Shown: positions 41,513 to 48,514 of the stretch, piece after piece
Position numbering within the stretch: position 1 is the first letter of the stretch
How the letters are laid out: each line of letters begins with the position of its first letter
Assembly (NCBI RefSeq): GCF_001641825.1
Contig: NZ_LRFH01000017.1
Location: 46,620 to 110,619, forward strand
Reading direction: 5' to 3'
Source: Guyparkeria sp. WRN-7
GTDB lineage: Bacteria > Pseudomonadota > Gammaproteobacteria > Halothiobacillales > Halothiobacillaceae
Length of the DNA stretch: 64,000 nucleotides
Position numbers and translations under genes: made by a program
Notes under the pieces: generated by a model
Database searches by the model: none
Told to the model about the DNA's origin: nothing
What the model saw: only the letters and a program-made list of their open reading frames with translations

Positions 41513-41527
41513 GTGGCGGAGGGTCAG
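41513..41527. repeat. attL: left 15-bp direct repeat of the island
   Basis: GTGGCGGAGGGTCAG is identical to positions 55178-55192, which are the 3' end of the tRNA-Ser gene (CCA end, acceptor strand and edge of the T-arm). Flanks on both sides differ. It marks the core/island junction 157 bp before the integrase start. Three GTTGC pentamers (41552, 41562, 41617) lie inside this end and could be integrase arm sites (speculative). Confidence 0.88.
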
Positions 41528-41683
41528 TCTACCGGCGAGAAGGTGCTACTAGTTGCTTTGTGTTGCAACTTGTTTTCCTCAACCCGCACTACACCGCCGT
41601 TCCGGCGTAATCACCTGTTGCTTGTTGTGGTAACGCGTCGCGTAGTCTCATTTTTGGCTAATGGGATGCCAATGAGGTGACGT

Positions 41684-42970
41684 ATGCCGAAGATGGCGCG
41701 CGAGATGAGTGCGGTAGAGGTGCGACGACTGGCAACGCCGGGTTTTCACGCTGTGGGTGGTGTTCCCGGGTTGTTGTTGCAGGTCACGGACAGTGGCAGC
41801 AAATCGTGGGTGCTGAGGACGATGGTTGGCAACCGCCGACGCGGCTTTGGGCTTGGTGGCTTCCCAGAAGTCTCGTTGTCGGTTGCGCGGGACAAGGCGC
41901 GCGAGCTTCGGGAGAAGGTTCGCCAGGGCATCGACCCCATTGCAGAGAAGCAGGCGGCCCGCGCCGCCCTGATCGCGGCGCAGTCAAAGGCCAAGACGTT
42001 CGAGGAGATCGCGGCCGACGTGATCGCAAAGAAGCAACGCGAGAGCCGGAACCTGAAGCATGCCCAGCAGTGGGCCAACACGCTCGAGCGGTATGCATTT
42101 CCGACGCTTGGGGAATTGCCGGTCTCCGAAATCCAGATGGGGCATGTCGTTGAGACTTTGAAACCGATCTGGGAGAGCAAGACGGAAACCGCCACCCGTG
42201 TGCGGCAACGCATCGAGGCGGTCATGTCTTTGGCGATCGCCCGTGGCTATCGCACGGATGCGAACCCGGCCACCTGGTCGCTGTTGAAAAACGAGCTGCC
42301 GGCCGCTGCCAAGATCAAGAAAACGAAGCACTACCCGGCGCTGCCCTGGCGCCAGGTGTCGGCGTTCATCGCAGCTTTGCGAAAACAGGAAGGGACGGCA
42401 GCCCACGCCCTTGAGTTCCTGATCCTGACCGCCAGCCGATCCGGCGAAGTGCGCAACGCAGCTTGGGATGAGATCGATTTCGACGGGCGTCTGTGGGTGA
42501 TTCCCGGCCACAAGATGAAGGGCGGGCGTGAGCACCGCGTCCCTCTCTGCCCTCGCGCGCTCGAGGTTCTGCGTTCGGTTCAAGGCATCGACCGTGACCT
42601 CGTATTTCCAGGCTCCCGTGGTGGCCCAATGTCCGACGGCACCATCAAGGCCGTCGTCAAGCGGATGCACGAGAAGCGGATCAAGGCCCATCAACCGGGC
42701 TGGGTTGACCCCCAATACGATCGCGTTGCCACGCCGCACGGCTTTCGATCGAGCTTCAAGGACTGGGCTCGGGAGATGACCGGCTACGCCGACGAGGTTT
42801 CGGAGTTGGCGCTGGCACACGTGAACACAGACGCCACCCGAGCGGCCTACGCGCGCGGTGAATTGCTCGATAAGCGCCGCCGGTTGATGAAGGAGTGGGA
42901 AGCCTTCTGCTCTAGCCCTACCCAAGAATCCGGTGACAATGTGGTTCCGATCCGGGAGGTGCGGGCATGA
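41684..42970 (+). CDS. int: P4-type tyrosine integrase of the island
   Basis: 428 aa. The N-terminal arm-binding domain (DUF4102-like, GVPGLLLQVTDSGSKSWVLR) is followed by a core-binding domain (about 105-190) and the catalytic domain. Catalytic residues visible are R252 (ASRSGEVR), K279, H352 and R355 (PHGFRSSF), H379 and the nucleophile Y389. It recombines attP with the tRNA 3' end. ATG 41684 has a GAGGTGA ribosome-binding site. It lies at the island end opposite the tRNA gene. The stop overlaps the next gene by four bases. Confidence 0.96.
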   Translation: MPKMAREMSAVEVRRLATPGFHAVGGVPGLLLQVTDSGSKSWVLRTMVGNRRRGFGLGGFPEVSLSVARDKARELREKVRQGIDPIAEKQAARAALIAAQSKAKTFEEIAADVIAKKQRESRNLKHAQQWANTLERYAFPTLGELPVSEIQMGHVVETLKPIWESKTETATRVRQRIEAVMSLAIARGYRTDANPATWSLLKNELPAAAKIKKTKHYPALPWRQVSAFIAALRKQEGTAAHALEFLILTASRSGEVRNAAWDEIDFDGRLWVIPGHKMKGGREHRVPLCPRALEVLRSVQGIDRDLVFPGSRGGPMSDGTIKAVVKRMHEKRIKAHQPGWVDPQYDRVATPHGFRSSFKDWAREMTGYADEVSELALAHVNTDATRAAYARGELLDKRRRLMKEWEAFCSSPTQESGDNVVPIREVRA

Positions 42971-43638
42971 ATATCAAGGAACATTACTTTCCAAAACTTA
43001 TATGGCCGGATCTGCGCAGAACCCGTCTGCTTATCAAATCGATAGATGACGAGTTTGGCGAGGGAGCGGCAATGCGATTCTTGGAGAGACGGAAGCATAC
43101 CCGCATTTTTGAAGATAGGTATGGAGAAGGCGCGATGGCGAGGTGTCTTGAGAAGTATCCAGCCGGTGACTGCGCCACCCTGCTTTTTATGGAGAAGCAT
43201 GGTCGCCCCCCGACCCTTGCTGATCTTCTTGCTGAGCACCCTGACCTTGATGAGGATCTTCTGAAACCCGTTATTCCCCGCCTGAATGGAGAACTGGATC
43301 GCATAGAAGATGGGCTCTCCTTGCTAGAAAGACACCGCAAGATGGGAGCTGAGGGCTATCGGCATAGGGGGATTGTCGATTTGGTGTCCGCGGAAACCTT
43401 GTTGGAAAAACAGCGGAAAGCAGCAGCAGCCCGCTCGAGGTATCGCTCGGATGAAGCCACCGAATTGTGCAGGCAGGTCGTCGATCACGCCAAGAAGTTG
43501 TTGATCTCGGACGAGATAACACGTGAAGAGTTTTACCGGCGGCTTGAGCAGTTCACTGACGTGATTGGAGAGAAGCGCGCACGGAGAACGATTCGCGGTT
43601 ACTTGAAAGGGGCTGGTGTAAAGCCGCCTCCAAAGTGA
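42967..43638 (+). CDS. Island protein of unknown function, coupled to integrase
   Basis: 223 aa. Overlaps the integrase stop (ATGA), so it is translationally coupled to it. Not recognised. It is charged, mostly helical in character and has no signal peptide or membrane segment. Two similar-looking motifs occur near the start (DDEFGEGAAMRFLERR and EDRYGEGAMARCLEKY), suggesting a short internal duplication. Its base composition is visibly less GC-rich than the core genes, in line with transfer. A role in integration or excision is only suggested by position. Confidence 0.75.
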   Translation: MNIKEHYFPKLIWPDLRRTRLLIKSIDDEFGEGAAMRFLERRKHTRIFEDRYGEGAMARCLEKYPAGDCATLLFMEKHGRPPTLADLLAEHPDLDEDLLKPVIPRLNGELDRIEDGLSLLERHRKMGAEGYRHRGIVDLVSAETLLEKQRKAAAARSRYRSDEATELCRQVVDHAKKLLISDEITREEFYRRLEQFTDVIGEKRARRTIRGYLKGAGVKPPPK

Positions 43639-43734
43639 AATCAGAGCAAGTCTCTCGTGGCAGTGCGCCGGCTCGCTGCCACTTGCGCTCGCACTATGCC
43701 CTCGTCGTTGCACAAAACTGCGAGGTAGAGCGTT

Positions 43735-43929
43735 ATGGAGACCCAACCCATTCCCCACCTGAAAGATTGGGAGGCAGCCGCTCGTTATGGCGTCCACCGC
43801 AACACCTGGCTCCGCTGGGTGCGCGAGGGCAACGCCCCCAAGCCGGTCAAGTTCTCGGAGCAATGCACCCGTTGGCGCCTTGCTGATCTCGAAGCCTGGG
43901 AACAGGCCAAGGTCGAGGAGGGTGCGTGA
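43735..43929 (+). CDS. alpA: AlpA-like DNA-binding regulator/excisionase
   Basis: 64 aa. The sequence WEAAARYGVHRNTWLRWVREGNAPKPVKF is a MerR-like winged helix-turn-helix found in AlpA and phage excisionases. TRWRLADLEAWEQ is the usual C-terminal helix. In P4-type elements and PICIs AlpA activates the integrase or other satellite genes. It opens a run of tightly overlapping genes (stop overlaps the next ATG). Confidence 0.85.
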   Translation: METQPIPHLKDWEAAARYGVHRNTWLRWVREGNAPKPVKFSEQCTRWRLADLEAWEQAKVEEGA

Positions 43930-44102
43930 TGCGAGTCGATCCGATTACTCAACTGCGCCGAGCCGAATCCACCATCGAGGCATTGATCGCCGGCGAGGCG
44001 GCCACGGACCTTTTCACTGATGATCTGATGAACGTGTTGGCCACTGCAAAGCAGCAGGTCGCGGAGGCACGTGAGCAGATCGAGGAGGGAGGGGCTGAGT
44101 GA
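43929..44102 (+). CDS. Small island protein of unknown function (57 aa)
   Basis: Starts within the stop codon of the alpA-like gene (TGATG) and ends in the same arrangement with the next gene, so it is very likely translated. The product MRVDPITQLRRAESTIEA onward is acidic, predicted all helical with a coiled C-terminal half (AKQQVAEAREQIEEGG). No family recognised. Confidence 0.65.
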   Translation: MRVDPITQLRRAESTIEALIAGEAATDLFTDDLMNVLATAKQQVAEAREQIEEGGAE

Positions 44103-44500
44103 TGACTACGCGCCACTGGAACGGCGGTCGCGCAGTCGGAGCAGGCACCTCTGATCTTCGCAATCCGCCAGCATCAAAAAAACAGCAATTCCACGACGTG
44201 CTCGCCTACATGCGGAACCACGGTGTTCCGCCAGCGGCCGGCATTCATTTCATCGATGATGGTCTTTTCCATCCATATCAGGTCGAGGGTGACCCGCCTG
44301 GGGTGTCGCGCGGCTTCTACATCGCGCTGCCGCGAGATGCCTGGGGCACGGGGGCGATCGCGTTTGGCGACCTCACCAGCGGCACCAAGGCCGTTTGTGC
44401 CCCACAACTGCCGCCGAACCGTCAGGAAACGGCTAGGGCGTTTGCCGACTGTCAGCTCAGCCACCGGCGTAAGCGCGGAGCGCGGGAGGTGTGCCGATGA
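44102..44500 (+). CDS. Putative N-terminal domain of a phage-type primase, as a separate protein
   Basis: 132 aa; ATG 44102 overlaps the preceding stop (GTG 44099 is possible). The stretch GLFHPYQVEGDPPGVSRGFYIAL followed by GAIAFGDLTSGTK resembles the N-terminal domain of phage toprim/primase proteins, which typically reads like HRFRVEGD...NGWYVLH...GAFGDW. No toprim or catalytic motif is present, so this would be a stand-alone accessory domain. Function is inferred from resemblance and from the two replication-like genes immediately after it. Confidence 0.6.
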   Translation: MTTRHWNGGRAVGAGTSDLRNPPASKKQQFHDVLAYMRNHGVPPAAGIHFIDDGLFHPYQVEGDPPGVSRGFYIALPRDAWGTGAIAFGDLTSGTKAVCAPQLPPNRQETARAFADCQLSHRRKRGAREVCR

Positions 44501-44967
44501 TGGACAACACACCGCCGTTCGACCTGATCGCCGCGCGAGTCGATGGCATGCGAGAGGAGCGTCCGGCACCCGGGAAGGTGCGCGCGATGACCTGTCTTTG
44601 CCCAGCCCACAAGGACCGCCGGCCGTCGCTGCTCGTCTCAGAGAAAGAGGACGGCGACATTTTGCTGCACTGCCGTGCTGGTTGTTCGTTCTTCGAAATC
44701 CGTGATGCACTCGGTATCGAGGCGATCGATCTCATCCCGGCGCACAAGCGACACGCTCGGGTCGATGGCAATCATGGGCCAGACAAGGGGCCGCGCTTCT
44801 CTGCCTGGCAAGCCATCCGCGCGCTGGCCGTGGACGTGATCACCGTCGAGCTCGCGGCCAATCAGGTCCGCCGTGACGGCTGGCTCAACGAGGATGACAT
44901 GGCGGCACTCGCTTCGGCCCACGACCGCATCCGCGGAACCATCATGGCAGGAGGGTTTCGCGTATGA
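44497..44967 (+). CDS. CHC2-like zinc-ribbon primase-associated protein
   Basis: 156 aa from ATG 44497, which follows GGGAGG and overlaps the preceding stop. CLCPAHKDRRPSLLV followed by DILLHCRAGC is a zinc-finger pattern (C-x-C-x-x-H then C-x-x-x-C) of DnaG/phage-primase N-termini, where it reads template DNA. No RNA polymerase domain follows, so the zinc ribbon is on its own polypeptide. It overlaps the DUF3987 gene (ATGA), implying joint action in replication of the element. Confidence 0.75.
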   Translation: MMDNTPPFDLIAARVDGMREERPAPGKVRAMTCLCPAHKDRRPSLLVSEKEDGDILLHCRAGCSFFEIRDALGIEAIDLIPAHKRHARVDGNHGPDKGPRFSAWQAIRALAVDVITVELAANQVRRDGWLNEDDMAALASAHDRIRGTIMAGGFRV

Positions 44968-46577
44968 GCATTGCAGCACAGGCCGAAGCCGTGACCGCCA
45001 GTCCCATGCAGGAGGAGGCCGATGACCGGGATTACACGATCGCACCACCGAAGGCTGACCCAGCCATGTTTCATGGCCTCGTCGGCGAGGTGGCAGAGGC
45101 GGCCACCACCGGGCGAGAGCCGAATCGGTCAAGCGTTGCCCTGGCCTTTCTGACCTGGCTTTCCGCCGCGGCGGGTCGGCATCACTTCATCGCTGTGGGC
45201 GACCAGACCCACCCGCTGCTGATCAACGGCCTGCATGTCGGGCGATCCATGGTCGCGGCCAAGGGCGAGAGCTGGGCACTGGTGAAGCGCATCCGCCACG
45301 CCGTGGGCGAGATGATGGACGGTGATCCCGTGCCTGGCACCGATGACGAGGGCGCCGTGATCACGCCGGAACTGTTCGCCGGCCGGGTTCACTCCGGCGG
45401 CCTATCGACTGGCGAGGGGCTGGCGGCACAGGTTCACGACGGCTACATGATCGGCAAGACCGAGCACGCTCCAATCGACGACAAGCGCCTGCTGATCATC
45501 GAAGCGGAGTTCGCCAAGCTGCTCGAGCAAGGAAAGCGGGAAGGCAACACTCTGAGCCCGATCATCCGCGACCTGTTCGATGGCGGATCAATCCAGCCGG
45601 CTACCAAGTCCGCCAGCGTCTGGGCAACCGAGCCCCACGTCGTCATTCACGGCGCGATCACGCCGCACGAGTTGCGGGCCCGCATGGATGCCACGGCCGC
45701 ATTCAATGGCCTGATGAATCGGTTCCTCGTCATCTTCGCCGAGCGCACGTGCTTGGTGCCGTTTCCCGAACCGACGCCCGACGAGGTAGTCCGGCGGCTG
45801 GCGATCCATTCCCGGGACGTGATCAAGTTCGCCCGCGGTGACTATCCCCGGACCAAGTACGCCGCACCGATCACGCTGTCCGACGAGGCCCGGGAGATGT
45901 ACCGGGAGGCTTATCCCGACCTTCGGCGGCGCGACGGCTCCACGCCGATCATCACCTCGCTGCTCGAGCGCCGGGCACCGATCACAATGCGCTTGGCCGG
46001 CCTGTTCGCCATGACCGACCAGACCGCCGTGATCGGCCCGGCTCATATGCGAGCCGCGCTCGCCTGGTCACGGTTCCACCGGGAATCGGTCGCCTACGTT
46101 TTCGGCCATGACATAACTCAGCGTATCGAATCGAGTAAGCGCGACGGTCAAAAACAGAAGATCCTCGAAGGGATCCCCGCCGGCCGATGGGTGACGCGGA
46201 CCTTCATTCAGCGCGATGTGTTCGCCAAACGGATCACGTCCAAGGAACTGACCGCCGCACTCGATGACCTGCTCGCCGACGGTATGCTCGAGCAGAGGGA
46301 GAGGTCCAAGCAGAACGGCATCGGCAACCTCAAGGAGTATTCCCGCCCCGCGCAAGATGCGCAGCATGCGCAAGACCGCAACGCGGCGAGCTTTGCGCCG
46401 CTGCGCAATAGTGCGCAAGACGCGCAGCAAGGGCGAGTCGGCCCGGAATCCTCGCCCCATGTTGCGCATGTTGCGCAGAGGTGCGCAGACGCTGAAACCC
46501 GCACCAGAACAGGCGTTGCGCATGATGCGCATGTTGCGCACGGCGCAGACGGAAATGATGACGAGGTGGTGATATGA
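44964..46577 (+). CDS. DUF3987/YfjI-type replication protein (ATPase/helicase-like)
   Basis: 537 aa. GLHVGRSMVAAKGESWALV is the P-loop-like segment of the DUF3987 family and LLIIEAEFAKLLEQG the acidic partner motif. Members are found in phages, ICEs and P4-like elements next to primases. The last ~80 residues are low complexity (repeated AQ/AH dipeptides) because the DNA there is an array of TGCGCA repeats. The C-terminus overlaps the next gene by four bases (ATGA). Likely the initiator or helicase of island replication (inference). Confidence 0.8.
   Translation: MSIAAQAEAVTASPMQEEADDRDYTIAPPKADPAMFHGLVGEVAEAATTGREPNRSSVALAFLTWLSAAAGRHHFIAVGDQTHPLLINGLHVGRSMVAAKGESWALVKRIRHAVGEMMDGDPVPGTDDEGAVITPELFAGRVHSGGLSTGEGLAAQVHDGYMIGKTEHAPIDDKRLLIIEAEFAKLLEQGKREGNTLSPIIRDLFDGGSIQPATKSASVWATEPHVVIHGAITPHELRARMDATAAFNGLMNRFLVIFAERTCLVPFPEPTPDEVVRRLAIHSRDVIKFARGDYPRTKYAAPITLSDEAREMYREAYPDLRRRDGSTPIITSLLERRAPITMRLAGLFAMTDQTAVIGPAHMRAALAWSRFHRESVAYVFGHDITQRIESSKRDGQKQKILEGIPAGRWVTRTFIQRDVFAKRITSKELTAALDDLLADGMLEQRERSKQNGIGNLKEYSRPAQDAQHAQDRNAASFAPLRNSAQDAQQGRVGPESSPHVAHVAQRCADAETRTRTGVAHDAHVAHGADGNDDEVVI
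46349..46547. repeat. TGCGCA iteron-like array, candidate replication origin
   Basis: Ten exact TGCGCA palindromes start at 46358, 46367, 46402, 46412, 46463, 46472, 46482, 46517, 46526 and 46535. One-mismatch copies flank them at 46349, 46394, 46421 and 46542. Within clusters the spacing is 9 to 10 bp, about one helix turn, and clusters are 35-50 bp apart. It lies in the 3' end of the DUF3987 gene. Iteron arrays next to a rep gene are typical replication origins of plasmids and phage satellites. Confidence 0.75.
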
Positions 46578-46975
46578 GAGCCGCCGACATCATCACGACC
46601 CTGGTCGGTCGAGGGATCGCCGTCTCACTGGAGGACGGCCGCATCCATGCCCGCCCCGGGCACCGCCTGACCGATGACGACGTGCGACTGATCCGCCAGC
46701 ACAAGCCGGCCCTGATTTACCTGCTCACGACCCGAGCCGAGGCAGACGAAGCCGGAACGCTGGCGGCAGGCGAATCGCCCCGCGCGTTGTCCCCAATCGA
46801 GAAGGCCGGCATCGCTCGGCTATGCCGCCAGCAGTACGGCGCCGACGACGAGGCGATCCGGGCGACGATCGAGAACTGCGAAGTGTGCCCCTCGATGCGT
46901 GAGTATCACTTGGCGCTCGATCGCCTGCGGAGACCAACTGGGGTTTCGATCTCAGAGGAAGGCCGAAATCACTGA
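46574..46975 (+). CDS. TubC N-terminal docking-domain-like island protein
   Basis: 133 aa. The first 50 residues (IITTLVGRGIAVSLEDGRIHARPGHRLTDDDVRLIRQHKPALIYLL) fit the TubC N-terminal docking fold, a small module common downstream of primase/helicase genes in mobile elements. The C-terminal part carries CEVC but no recognised domain. It overlaps the DUF3987 stop. Its 3' end overlaps the convergent membrane gene by 24 bp. Confidence 0.7.
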   Translation: MRAADIITTLVGRGIAVSLEDGRIHARPGHRLTDDDVRLIRQHKPALIYLLTTRAEADEAGTLAAGESPRALSPIEKAGIARLCRQQYGADDEAIRATIENCEVCPSMREYHLALDRLRRPTGVSISEEGRNH

Positions 46976-47299
46976 GTCGGTGAGAAAAATCGATGCTACC
47001 GCCGCGGGGATGATTCCGGCTACAGCGATGATTTGTGACCATTTCTTGAAGATGGTCATGATCAAGAAGCTGAAGAGAAGTCCAAGGGCAATCACAGCGA
47101 GTGGCGACCACCACTGCAGGTGTATGAATGAGCCGGTCAACAGGTAAATCATGAACACCGTGCTGATCATTTTCGGCCAGGAATCCCCTTTGGCAAGAGT
47201 GTGGCCGACGGGCCAGCCGTTCCTCGCCGCCCAGTCAGAGTAGGTGAGGCACAAGAAAGCTATCGAGATCAGCCCCGAGTACACGAGGTGGTCGTACAT
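46952..47299 (-). CDS. Small membrane protein of unknown function
   Basis: 115 aa with about three to four hydrophobic segments (near 7-22, 45-60, 64-85 and 90-112). Not recognised. It is the last gene of the minus-strand cargo, starting 15 bp after the Mrr stop, so probably cotranscribed with it. Lower GC content than its neighbours. A membrane effector or an accessory to the nuclease are both possible. Confidence 0.6.
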   Translation of the reverse strand: MYDHLVYSGLISIAFLCLTYSDWAARNGWPVGHTLAKGDSWPKMISTVFMIYLLTGSFIHLQWWSPLAVIALGLLFSFLIMTIFKKWSQIIAVAGIIPAAVASIFLTDSVISAFL

Positions 47300-47313
47300 T
47301 GATCGAGGTCTCT

Positions 47314-48237
47314 CTATTCGTCGAGGAAATAGTCTGTGTCGAGTTTCTTGAGTTCGTATATCGAGGCCGTCGAGACTCCTACCCCATGGTCAATCATCAA
47401 TCGAGCGAGACGGCGGCCATCGAGCAGGATGATGCGGTTGTCTATTAGGGTGGCGTACTCCAGTGCTTCGCGGGTGAAGCTCGACGTGGTTATGAAGACC
47501 CCCTTCTTTGCCCGTCGACCTTGCAAGGCGCCTGCGAACTTCTGGATCTCTGGGCGGCCGACCACGCCTTCCCAGCGCTTGGCTTGCAGATAGATCACGT
47601 CCAGGCCTAGTGGGTCTTCGTCGATAATGCCGTCGATGCCGCCGTCGCCGCTCTTCCCGACAGCTCGTGCTGCGTCGTTTCGTTCGCCGCCGTATCCCAT
47701 GGCGACTAGTACGTCGACAACTAGCTGTTCGAAGAAGTCCGGGGTCACCTGCTTGATCTGATCAAGCAATTCGATCTCTAGGTTTGTCCGGATGGTCTTC
47801 CAAGCAAGCTCCAACCCCTCTTCGGGTGTCTGTTCGTCATCGTAGGAGACCGAAGAGGTTGCTTCCTCGGCAGTCTCGGACGGCTCGTTGTTCTTCTGGT
47901 ATCGGAAGTCGACGAAAGTCGGGTACCGCTCAAGATAGCGGTTGGTCATCCGTTCTGGGCCCGTCTTAATCGCCTCCCGACCAGCGTCTGTGATGGCGAA
48001 CACCCCACGACGCTTCGCCTCTAGGAGTCCTGCCTTTTTAAGGTGGGTGGCGGCCCAGGCGACGCGGTTGTAAAACAGCTTCGCACGGCCGCTGGGGAGC
48101 ATCTGTTGACGTTCCTCGTCACTCAGACCGAACGTGTCGGCCAGTGCGTCGTGTGCGTCTCGCAGGCGTCGCTCCTCGGCCCCCTCCGCGTATTCGAGCA
48201 ACGGTCGGAACAGGGTCTGGAAATCAGGGACTGTCAT
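47314..48237 (-). CDS. mrr: Mrr-type restriction endonuclease
   Basis: 307 aa. An N-terminal winged-helix Mrr_N domain (about 1-110) precedes the PD-(D/E)xK catalytic domain: E170 in FFEQLV, GDGGIDGII with D202, then LQAKRW with Q218 and K220. The Q-x-K version is normal for Mrr-like enzymes, which cut methylated DNA (type IV restriction) or act as partners in other systems. It sits two genes downstream of a DNA methyltransferase/nuclease gene, so it may be an independent defence gene or part of a combined module. Confidence 0.9.
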   Translation of the reverse strand: MTVPDFQTLFRPLLEYAEGAEERRLRDAHDALADTFGLSDEERQQMLPSGRAKLFYNRVAWAATHLKKAGLLEAKRRGVFAITDAGREAIKTGPERMTNRYLERYPTFVDFRYQKNNEPSETAEEATSSVSYDDEQTPEEGLELAWKTIRTNLEIELLDQIKQVTPDFFEQLVVDVLVAMGYGGERNDAARAVGKSGDGGIDGIIDEDPLGLDVIYLQAKRWEGVVGRPEIQKFAGALQGRRAKKGVFITTSSFTREALEYATLIDNRIILLDGRRLARLMIDHGVGVSTASIYELKKLDTDYFLDE

Positions 48238-48276
48238 GTGCTTAACCGACGGTTTCCAATTGTTCGTTCTGGCTGG

Positions 48277-48468
48277 TCAATCTTCGTCATTTTTCGGCAG
48301 AGATGTGCGGATTGCCCATGCGAGCAAATGGACTATCAGCGCTACACCAACAACGAAAATGGTAATGCCAAGAACGATTGGCCAAGACTCAGTGAAGATG
48401 GTTTTAAACGAACCATACATAGAGACCACAACAAAGATGCCGAGGATGAGCTTTCCTAATGCGCTCAT
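48277..48468 (-). CDS. 63-aa two-segment membrane protein
   Basis: Two hydrophobic segments (about 4-22 and 30-52) separated by a short loop, ending in charged residues. A strong GAGGAGA ribosome-binding site stands before ATG 48468, supporting expression despite the small size. No family recognised. It lies between the fused restriction-modification gene and mrr, where toxin-like or sensor membrane peptides sometimes occur in defence loci (inference). Confidence 0.65.
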   Translation of the reverse strand: MSALGKLILGIFVVVSMYGSFKTIFTESWPIVLGITIFVVGVALIVHLLAWAIRTSLPKNDED

Positions 48469-48514
48469 GGTTGTATCTCCTCGAGGGCAAGGGCTGATTT
48501 TTTAGCTCTGCCGC

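Noticed and set aside
41552..41621. Three GTTGC pentamers near attL as integrase arm sites
   Set aside because: Too short and without a clear matching set at the right end; mentioned only in the attL entry.
46349..46547. TGCGCA array considered as a CRISPR
   Set aside because: Repeats are 6 bp with 3-4 bp between copies inside an open coding frame; no 30-bp repeats or spacers.
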